64,000 nucleotides of DNA. Source: CANHVK01 sp046304235. Lineage in GTDB: Bacteria; Bacteroidota; Bacteroidia; Flavobacteriales_D; Crocinitomicaceae. Below, in pieces: positions 9,621 to 21,600 of the stretch (within the stretch, counting starts at the first letter, position 1; every line of letters begins with the position of its first letter). Both the position numbers and the translations under genes were made by a program. The stretch is from positions 1 to 64,000 of the forward strand of contig JBKCEW010000061.1 in assembly GCA_046304235.1 (NCBI GenBank), written 5' to 3'. Below the pieces are notes generated by a model, which worked only from the letters and a program-made list of their open reading frames with translations, ran no database searches and was not told where the DNA came from.

Positions 9621-12600
9621 TTAATTCCTTATTAATTGAACATACCCCTGCCCTTTTATTTTCTCACCACTAGTTCCCTCAATTTCATATTGATAAAAAT
9701 AAACTCCCTCATCTGCATCTTTACCATTAATAGTTCCATCCCATGATTGTGAAGTTTCGGTCATCTCATAGATAGGATTCCCCCATCTATTAAAAATTAA
9801 AACATGAATATCTTTTGCATTTTTAACAGTAATAAAGAAAGCATCATTTGTTCCGTCATTGTCTGGTGTAAAAACATTTGGAGCTATTTCAACCCTTGGA
9901 GTATCAAGCTTATCTATTTTAATAGAAATTAAACTAGAGTCTATACATTTACCATTTTTAGAGATTAAAGTTATTACATAAATCCCAGGTTTCTTATAAA
10001 GAGCAGTTACCGGTTCAAGTGTATTTTTAATTAAAGGAGATTGATCACCGTTTCTAAAATACCATTCAAAATCAGAAGCAGCTGAACTTTTATTTGTCAA
10101 CAATACATTTAAAGGCTTTACATCAGATGCCAAACCAGCTTCTGGTGTTGCTGTAAATTTAGACACAGGTTTATCAATAACATAAACATTAAGTGTATCT
10201 GAATTTTTACACCCTAAATTATCCTTAACAAAGACAACATACGGGTTAATCCCTTTTTTTGGCATAAATGGTACACCATCTAAAACTCCATCACTATACG
10301 TATATGTATTATTGTCTTTACCTTTTAATATAACCAGCTGTGGTTCACCACAAACTACAGGCTCGTCAACATTAATATCAGGTCGTCTATATACAACAAC
10401 ATCAAATTCAGTAGAATCAAAACAATTATACTTGTCTGTTACAAACGCTTTGTAAGTGGTATTTTGAGTAGGTTTTGCAATAACTGGATTACAAGTTATA
10501 CATGAAACATTAGGAGTCCAAACATATTTAAGTTCGTTTCCAACCCCTTCTAGTAAGATGGAATCTCCAGGACAAACAGTATTTGGTGCATTTATTTTTG
10601 CTTTAGGTTTTGGTCTTACAACTATATCAAATTTCATTGTGTCACCAATACACTGACCTACAGATGGTATAACAGTAATTCTAGAAATATTTGTTGTTGA
10701 ACCTGACGTGTTTTTAGAAACAAAAGGTAAAATATTACCAATGCCTGATCCATTCACTCCAACGGTTGTATTATTTGAATACCATTCATATTTCGTTCCT
10801 GAAACACCTCCAGTAAATTCAATTGTATCAGATTTTTCATTGACACAAACATTGATATCTTGAACTTTGTTTACCTTAGTTCCTGGCGTAACAATTAAAT
10901 CAACATTAGCATTTACATTATTATTTTGACAGCTGGTATTATCGCCATCTGAAATACTAACTATTTTGTAATTGAAAATCCCCGAGCTATTAGTATTCGC
11001 TTTTAAAGTTATAGTGTAAGAGGTATTATTGGTTTTAATAGTCTGATTACCTGAATTATTTATACTGTAAACAAAAGTGAATGGAGGGGTTCCATTAGAA
11101 GCAGTGAACTCAATTGTTGCATCACCATTCATACAAACTCCAGATGGTTTGGAGGTAACTATGGCAGTAGGTAATGGCTTTATAGTTACTGTTTGGGAAA
11201 TGTTAATATTATTAGAACATGATAAATCATCACCATTTTTAACAATATTAACCGTGTAATTATAAATACCTGATGACGAAGTATTTACAGGTATTGATGC
11301 TAAATGTTGTCCTTGTCCAGTGCTTACATTTTGTGAAGGTCCAAAAGGATTTCCATCTTTCGATATGAAATAGGTAAAAGTAAAAGGAGAAACACCATTT
11401 ATTCCTGTAATTCTTATTTCTGGACTATTTGCTCCCAAACAAACAGAAGCATCAGTCGTTGTTATCTGCGCTGTTGGTAATTCATTTACAATCACATTTT
11501 GTATTCCAAAAACATTTGAATTTTTACATTGTGAGGAACTAGATTCCTCTACACTTACCAATTCATAGGTATATATTCCAGACTTATTTGTAGGAACAGC
11601 AACAGAAACTTCTTCTTTCCCTGGGTCACTTGAAATAGTTTGTATTGCTCCACCATTTACTTTATATTTAAAAATATAAGGGGCAACACCATTAAAGCCT
11701 TTAAACTTAATTTGAGGTGATACAGCATTAACACAGACGGTATCTGCACCAGATATTGTTGCTGTTATTAAAGGGTTAATAAATAAATATATAGAATCAG
11801 ATTTTGGACACACTCCATTAGTTGTGTATTTAACACTATAACTTCCCGCTTTAGATGATATTGGGAAAATTTCTCCTGAATTTGAATTTAAAGCTAATCC
11901 TGATGGTAAAGCTGAAAAAACACCTCCTTTAAAACCTGTAATTGTTGGAAATGTATTCGATGTTTCATTAGCGCAATATTGAGCAAGATATCCATTAAAT
12001 GATGGGTCATCTAATTTATTCACATCGATTGAAAACTTCATCACAGGACCTACACATGTTTTATTAATTGAGGAGATTAAATACTTAGGCGTGACAGAAA
12101 TAATCGCTGTTTGTTTTACTGTGTTTGTATTATTATTGGCAATAAAACCATTAATATTTCCTGTACCATTAAAACCAAGACCTATATTGGCATTAGAATT
12201 TGCCCATTCAAATGTAGTTCCGTTTAAATTCGAAACAAAAGGAATTGAATTAATTAAAGATCCAGCACAAACCATAGTATCTCGTTTTTGATCTACTTTA
12301 GGATTGTAAACATAAATAGATAAAGTATCATAATTATAACAACCGAATTGAGATTGACCTCTTACAATATATTGTTGAGTTGTGTCAGTCTTAGTTGTTA
12401 CTGTTGCCCCGATACCTAGATTTCCAACTAAAGAAGTATGAGGTGTCCATATAAAATTTTCATTTTTAGATGCACCCGTAGCAGAAAGTATTGCACTTCC
12501 TCCTTTACAGAAGGATGTATCTTGTTTACTTGAATTTGCTATTGAGGCAACAATTTTAGGATTTGCTCTTACTTTGTATTTATAATTTACATGACTTCCA

Positions 12601-15600
12601 ATACAAGTTCCAACCCTAGGAGTAACTGTAATAGAAGCTATTGCATCAGCTCCCCCGTCAATAGTGCCTAAAGCTTTAAACCCTATGATGTTACCAGCGC
12701 CAGAAGCTGGTATTCCAATATTTATATTTGAGTTAACCCACTCGAAAATTGTCCCTGCATTACCCGTGAAGTTAACAGGGTCAAACATATCGCCTTGACA
12801 AAAACTCTGATCATCTACATCATCTACAGAAGGATTTGATCCAATCCCTATTGTAACTGTAGAATCATCTTTACAATTACCTGGTGTAGTATATTTAATT
12901 TGATACATTCCGGGTGTTGAAGAAATTAAGTTTATTTTACCCGTTGATGTGTTTATAGACAAACCTATTGGCTGGGAAGAAAAGACACCACCAACTGTTC
13001 CATCAATAATCGGAGTTGGATCAGATTGTGTAGTACAGAATGAATTGTCACTGTAATGAAATGCTGGATTATCTATCGGATTCACAGTCAAATCAAAAGA
13101 TTTAGTTGAACCAAAACATCCATTTATCTCAGGGGTAACTATAACATTACTAACTATTGAACTACCACCAAAAACTGTTCCTTTTGCAATAAAAGCCGCT
13201 ATGTTTCCATTTCCAGAAGCTGGTAGACCAATATTTGAATTAGAATTTACCCAATTAAATTTAGTATTTGGTGTTCCTGAAAAAGTTATTGGATTAAATG
13301 AGTCTCCGAAACATCTATTCTGATTAGAAATCGTATTTACTTCTGGTAAAGAATTTAACTGGATAGAAATAGTCGTATCCTTTGGACAAGACCCATTTGT
13401 AGTGTACGTAATATTGTAATTACCAACAAAGGATGTTCCGATTGTTATTCTACCAGTTGTTGGGTTTAACGACAAACCAGAAGGCGAAGAAGTAAAAACT
13501 CCCCCCGTTGTTCCTGTTATTATAGGCAATGGATTTAAATCAGTTTGACAAATTGATGATTTAGGATATTTAAATGTAGGATCATCTAATGAAAGAACAG
13601 TAACAGGGAAAGACATTGCACCTCCTTTACAACCATTTATTTCTGGAGAAACTGTAATAATACCAATAGCACTAGCTCCATTTTTAATTGTTCCTGATGC
13701 AGTAAAAGAAGGTATTAATCCAACACCAGCTGCAGAAAGTCCAATTGTAGTGTTGGAATTTTTCCAATTAAAAGTTGTGTTTTGTGAACCAGTGAAAGTA
13801 ATTGATGAAAAAATTGAACCCTGACATTTTGGAGAAACCGTTAAATTATTGACATAAGGCATAGGATTTATAACTATTGCTTCTGTTTTTGCTTTTGGAC
13901 AATTTCCATTAGTTAAATAAGTTACATTATAATTACCAGGTAAAGAATTAGAAACATTAATCTTACCGGAATTACTATTCAAGCTTAAGCCTATTGGAAC
14001 AGAAGTAAATACTCCTCCACTAGTTCCATTTATAGAAGGACTTATATCTGAATCATTAAAACAAATGTTCGTTGAGGAATAGCTAAATGAAGGATCATCA
14101 GAAGGTCGTATTGTTAAATTAAATGTTTTAGGTGTTCCAATACATGTTCCTACAACTGGAGTTACAGTTATATTTGATGAAATATCAGATTTTGAATTAT
14201 TGACTCCAACGAAACTTGCTATATTACCAGTTCCAGAAGCTGGCAAACCTATGTTAATATTCGAATTTGTCCAATGAAATTGAGTACCTGGAGTACCTGT
14301 AAAGGTAATCGCATTGAATGTTGCACCATTACATATTGGAGCAACAGAAACTGTATTTACAGTTGGTGCAGAACCTACAGAAATTGTGGTACTTGATGAT
14401 GTAGAACATTGTGCACTTAAGTTATAACTTACGATATAATTTCCGGGACTTGAAGTTGCAAGATTTATCATACCAGAAGTAGAATTCAAAATCAAACCAG
14501 TAGGACTCGCAGAAAAAACACCATTTAAAGGCCCTGTTTGAACTGGAGTTGGATCAGAATCAGTAATACAGTAAGAGGATTGTCCATACTGTATAGTAGA
14601 GTTTTGTACTGCGTTTACACTAAGAGTAAATGTTTTAGAGGTACCTGCACAAGTACCAATAATTGGAGTGACAACGATAATAGAAGATCCAACAGATAGA
14701 GATTTGAACGAACTAATATCACCTGTGCCCGATGAAGATAATCCAATAGCTGAATTTGTATTTGTCCAATTAAAAACGGTACCTGGGTTACCAGTAAAAC
14801 TTATTTTAGAGAAATTTGAACCAGAACAAACAGTTTGATCTGATACAGAATTAACTGTTGGGCTTGAACCTATAGAAATAGGAAAAGTTGAGACATTTGG
14901 ACATTCACCATGGGTTGTATAAGATACTGTATAATTGCCAGAAGTAGAAGTAGCTAAATTTATAGTACCTACTGAATTCATCGAAATTCCAATCGGTGTT
15001 GAAGTAAAAGTACCTCCTGTTAATCCTGAAATAATAGGAGTTGGATTTGTTTGATTTTTACAAAATGAGGTGTTGGTATAGTTGAAAGTTGCATTATCTA
15101 AAGGTTTTACAGTTAGACTGAATGTAATAGGTATTCCTATACACGTTCCTATTTTTGGCATTACAGTTATTATTGAACTTATTGTAGATCCGCCAACTGA
15201 AGTTCCATTTGCTACAAAAGAATTGATGTTACCAGAACCACTATCCCCTAGACCAATCGCAGTATTTGAGTTAGTCCATTCATAAACGGTTCCAGGTGCG
15301 CCTTGAAAGTCAATAGCGTTAAATGATGATCCCTGACAAACAGTTTGAGATGTCACAGGCTGAGCCAAAGGAGCAGAACCAATTGACATTGTTATTGTAC
15401 TATCATTTTTACAAAAACCATTTGTATTGTATGTTATTTGATAATTACCAGCAGTTGCAGAGGTCAAATCTAGAGTACCGGTTGAAGCGTCTATCAACAA
15501 CCCTGAAGCTGGAAATACTGAAAAAGTACCCCCTGTTCGGCCTGAAATTGTTGGTGTCGGATTTAATTCTGTAAAACAGTAAGAATTACTTCCATATGCA

Positions 15601-18600
15601 AATGCTGGGTTGTCTAGACTATTTGTTGTTAAAATCATAGATTTGGATGTGCCACTACAACCATTCATAATTGGTATAACAGAGATTACAGCACTAGTAG
15701 GAGAACCTCCAAGACTAGTTCCTGTCGCTTTAAACGATGATATGTTCCCCTGTCCAGAAGATGTTAGTCCAATAGATTGATTACTATTCGTCCAAGAAAA
15801 CGAAGCTCCAACGGTTCCGGTAAAGCTAATTGGATCAAAATTTGATCCTTCACATTTTTCCATATTCGATAAATCACTTACGACTGGCGTCTCGTTAATT
15901 TTTAAAGCAAAAGACTTAATACTAAAACAAGTTCCAGAAGTTTTGTAAATAATAGTATATAGCCCTGGAGTTGATGATGCAATATTTATTTTACCTGTTG
16001 AGGAATTAATTGATAGTCCACTAGTAGAAGAGAAAACTCCTCCTGTAGTTCCAGAAATGACAGGAGTTAAATCTATATTATTCTGACAGACAGAATTAGA
16101 GCTGTATATAAACGACGCGTCTTCTGAAGGATTAACAGTTAGTTTAAATGTTTTTATTGCTCCAGTACAAGCTCCAGAGCGAGGTGTGACAGTAACTGTA
16201 GAACTGGCAGTAGAATTGCTAGAATTAGTGCCTGTAAACGATGCTATGTCACCAATACCTGAACTTGCCAAACCAATAGATGTAATAGAATTCGACCATT
16301 CATAAGTTGTACCCAACGTACCTGTGAATTTTATATCTGTGAAATTTATACCTGAACAAACAGTCTGATCTGGAATATTATTTACTAAAGGAGAATTATT
16401 TATTCCTACAGTTGTTGTAGCTGTATCTCCACAAGTTCCACTGGTTATATATGTAATTTTATACACTCCTTCAGCCGAAGCTGGGATATTAATAAGGCCT
16501 GTAGTTGAATTTATAATCAAACCAACTGGAGATGATGTGAATACTCCTCCAGAAGCTCCAGAGATGACAGGAGTAGGATTACTATTTGATGTACAGTACG
16601 CAGATTCAGCATAAGATATTTTAACATCATCTTTATAGCTAACCGACAAAGTAAAAGATTTAGATGCACCCGTACATGAACCAATTTTAGGAGTGACAAT
16701 AATGGTTGAAGTAACAAGCGGGTTTGCTAGTGTTGCTCCGGCACCGGTAAATGCATTTATATTACCCACACCATTAGATGGTAAACCCAGTAAAGCGGGA
16801 TTACTTGAGGTCCAGTTAAAGGTAGTACCTGCAGTACCTGAAAAGTTAATAGCGTTAAAATTACTTCCTGAACAAATTGTTTGAGAAGTAATTGCATTTA
16901 CGGAAGGATTACTACCAATAGTGATGGTAAGAGATTGTGAATTTGAACAAGTCCCATTGGTTGTATATGTCAGTGAATAAGTACCAGCATTAGAAGACGC
17001 TAGTGTGATCGCTCCAGTATTTGCATTAAATATGGCTCCAACTGGAGACATAGTAAAAACACCTCCTTGTTTACCCGTTATATTCGCTATTGGATTAGGA
17101 TCCAATGTTGAACAAAATGAATTACTAGGATATGTAAAACTAGGATTCTCTTTAGGATTTACTGTGAGTAAAAAAGTATCTTTAATTCCAACACACGAAC
17201 CTGAAGTTGGAGTTACTATTATTTTTCCTGTAATTGAATTTCCGCCAATATTAGTGCCTGTTCCTGTAAATGAGGCAATATTACCTGTCCCTGTTGCTGC
17301 TAATCCAATATTGGTATTATCGTTAATCCAATTAAAAATTGTTCCTGGAGATCCAGCAAAATTAATCGCATTAAAATTAGAACCTTCACAAATTTGTTGA
17401 TCTGAAACAGAATTTAAAGTAGGTAAATCTGAAATGGCAAAATCAACGATAGAATCGTTAGGGCATGTTCCTTTTGTTTGATAAGTTATTTGATAATAAC
17501 CCGATTTACTATTTAATAAATTTACATTTCCATTTGTATTATTAATCACTAAATCTGCAGAAGAAGAAGTAAAAGTTCCTCCTGTTAAACCAGTAATTAT
17601 TGGAGTTGGATTTGCATCTAGTTGACAAAACGAATTTGATGTATAATTGAAACCTGCGTTATCTAAAGGTTTAACTGTAATCAGAAATTGTTTTGAAATT
17701 CCTGTACAACCATTTGCAACTGGTGTAACATTAATTACTGCGATTTCTGAACTACCTCCAATGCTTGTTCCTTTAGCAGTAAAAGAATTGATATTTCCGG
17801 TACCTATTGCAGCCAGACCTATTTTTGTATTGTTATTGGTCCATTGAAAAACTGGTGTACCTGAACCAGTAAAGTTTATTGTGTTTACATTACTACCATT
17901 ACATACATCTATATTACTTATTGTATTTATAGTTGGAATCTCGTTCACCGTAAAATTAACCGATGCAAATTGAGGACAAACCCCATTAGTAATTACATCG
18001 TATCTAATTGTTGTTGAACCAACTGAAACAGAAGTTACTAATCCAGTAGAACTTACTACTGCCACTGAAGGATTTGAGCTTGTCCATGTTCCACCGGAAG
18101 TTCCATTTGTTAATTGTGAATTTGCACCTATACAAATAGATGTGGTACCAATTATAGCTGAAACACCTAAAGCCTCTTTAACTGTTACACTAGCACCTAC
18201 TGTTGTAGAACAATTCGCATTGGTTACTTTATAATTTATGGTTGTATTACCCGCAACTTTACCAGTAACTAAACCAAAGGCATTAATCGATGCTACGGTG
18301 ATATTAGAAGAACTCCAAACTCCTAAAGGTGTACTATTCGTTAGTTGAATTGTTGAACCTACACAAACATCAGAAACACCATTGATTGCAGGAACAACTG
18401 GGTAAGAATTCACATTAATATCTAACGTTTTAGAAGAAGAGCAACCATTTGTTGTTACTGTATAACTAATTCTAGATTTACCGGCAGACAATCCACTTAC
18501 TAATCCATTTAATACGGTAGCTACCACAGTACTACTTGAGCTCCAAACTCCACCAATTGTAGCATTTGTTAACGTCAAATTATCACCAATACACAACGAA

Positions 18601-21600
18601 TCTTTTCCTATAATATTTGCAACTACTGGTAGAGCAAAAACATTAACCGTAGTACTTATACTATTTGTACATCCACCTATTGCCACAGTATAATTAATAA
18701 TGGTTGACCCTGCTGATAAAGGTGTAACTACCCCTGAACTATTTATAGTTGCAACTCCTAAAGATGTACTTGTCCAAGAACCACCTATAGTTAAAGAAGA
18801 CAATGTAGTTGTCTCACCTATACAAACATCCGTTTTACCTGTAATTGGTGAAATTGTTGGTTTGGCATTTACAGTGATTCTTCCTGTAGCAAATGAATTT
18901 CCACAACCACCTGTAAGCGATATTGAATAATCAAAAGTTCCAAATTCTGTTGGTGTACCGCTCAATGTAATTGTATTACTAGCCCAAACAGCATTAATGC
19001 CTGTTGGTAACCCAGTAGTACTTCCAATTCCTGTAGCACCTGTTGTTGAATGAGTTATTGCTGTTAGCGGAGAATTTATACATAAAGTTGGAGTTGAACT
19101 TGCAATACTAGCAGTATTTGCTGAAGTTACTGTAATGGTTCCTGTTGATGTTATTGTTCCACAACCTCCCGTTAATGTAATCGTATAATTAAATGGTCCT
19201 GATGCTGTTGGCGTTCCAGTGATGGTTGCCACATTTCCTGCCCAGCTTCCTGTAACGCCGGTAGGTAAACCAATAAACGTAGCACCTGTTGCACCTGTGG
19301 TTCCATAAGTTATGTCTGTTATTGCCGTATTGATACATTTCGTTTGGGCATCAGTCCCAACTGCGGAACTTAACGTTGATGTATTATTTGGAGTAACAAT
19401 GATTGTTCCTGTTGATGTCGTCGTTCCACAACCACCCGTTAAGTTTACCGTATAATTAAATGGTCCTGATGCTGTTGGAGTTCCAGTAATGGTTGCCACA
19501 TTTCCTGCCCAGCTTCCTGTAACTCCGGTAGGTAAACCAACAAACGTTGCTCCTGTTGCACCTGTGGTTCCATAAGTAATAGTCGTTATTGCTGTATTGA
19601 TACATTTCGTTTGGGCATCAGTCCCAACTGCGGAACTTAACGTTGATGTATTGTTTGGAGTGACAATGATTCTTCCTGTTGAAATCGTTGTTCCACAACC
19701 TCCTGTTAATGTTACGGTATAATTAAACGTTCCCGATGCTGTTGGAGTTCCAGTAATGGTTGCCACATTTCCTACCCAGCTTCCTGTAACGCCTGCCGGC
19801 AAACCAACAAACGTTGCTCCTGTAGCTCCTGTTGTTGCATAAGTAATAGTCGTTATTGCTGTATTGATACATTTCGTTTGGGCATCAGTGCCTACTGCGG
19901 AACTTAACGTTGAAGTATTCTCTGGTGTTACTGTAATGATTCCTGTTGATGTTATTGTTCCACAACCACCCGTTAAGGTTACTGTATAATTAAATGTTCC
20001 TGATGCTGTTGGCGTTCCAGTGATGGTTGCCACATTTCCTGCCCAGCTTCCTGTAACGCCAGAAGGTAAACCACTAAACGTAGCTCCTGTTGAACCTGTG
20101 GTTCCATAAGTTATATCTGTTATTGCCGTATTGACACATTTCGTTTGAGCATCAGTTCCTACTGCGGAACTTAACGTTGATGTATTGTTTGGAGTGACAA
20201 TGATTCTTCCTGTTGAAATCGTTGTTCCACAACCTCCTGTTAAGGTTACGGTATAATTAAACGTTCCCGATGCTGTTGGAGTTCCAGTAATGGTTGCCAC
20301 ATTTCCTACCCAGCTTCCTGTAACGCCAGAAGGTAAACCACTAAACGTAGCTCCTGTTGCGCCTGTGGTTCCATAAGTTATATCTGTTATTGCTGTATTG
20401 ATACATTTCGTTTGGGCATCAGTGCCTACTGCGGAACTTAATGCTGAAGTATTCTCTGGTGTTACTGTAATGATTCCTGTTGATGTCGTCGTTCCACAAC
20501 CACCCGTTAAGGTTACCGTATAATTAAATGGTCCTGATGCTGTTGGAGTTCCAGTAATGGTTGCCACATTTCCTACCCAGCTTCCTGTAACTCCTGCCGG
20601 CAAACCAACAAACGTTGCGCCTGTTGAACCTGTGGTTCCATAAGTTATATCTGTTATTGCCGTATTGACACATTTCGTTTGAGCATCAGTTCCTACTGCG
20701 GAACTTAATGCTGAAGTATTCTCTGGTGTTACTGTAATGATTCCTGTTGATGTTATTGTTCCACAACCTCCCGTTAATGTAATCGTATAATTAAACGTTC
20801 CCGATGCTATTGGCGTTCCAGTGATAGTTGCCACATTTCCTGCCCAGCTTCCTGTAACGCCAGAAGGTAAACTACTAAACGTAGCTCCTGTTGCGCCTGT
20901 GGTTCCATAAGTTATATCTGTTATTGCTGTATTGATACATTTCGTTTGGGCATCAGTGCCTACTGCGGAACTTAACGTTGATGTATTGTTTGGAGTGACA
21001 ATGATTCTTCCTGTTGAAATCGTCGTTCCACAACCTCCCGTTAAGGTTACCGTATAATTAAATGGTCCTGATGCTGTTGGAGTTCCAGTAATGGTTGCCA
21101 CATTTCCTGCCCAGCTTCCACTTACTCCTGCCGGCAAACCAACAAACGTTGCACCTGTTGCGCCTGTTGTAGCATAAGTAATAGTCGTTATTGCTGTATT
21201 GATACATTTCGTTTGGGCATCAGTCCCAACTGCGGAACTTAACGTTGAAGTATTATCTGGTGTTACTGTAATGATTCCTGTTGATGTTATTGTTCCACAA
21301 CCACCCGTTAAGGTTACCGTATAATTAAATGGTCCTGATGCTGTTGGAGTACCAGTAATGGTTGCCACATTTCCTGCCCAGCTTCCTGTAACCCCAGAAG
21401 GTAAACCACTAAACGTAGCTCCTGTTGCGCCTGTGGTTCCATAAGTTATATCTGTTATTGCTGTACTGATACATTTCGTTTGGGCATCAGTGCCTACTGC
21501 GGAACTTAATGCTGAAGTATTCTCTGGTGTTACTGTAATGATTCCTGTTGATGTTATTGTTCCACAACCTCCCGTTAATGTAATCGTATAATTAAATGGT

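Noticed and set aside
15082..17847. Several + strand frames of 60-131 codons within the giant gene
   Set aside because: They recur with the repeats on the minus strand and are shadows.
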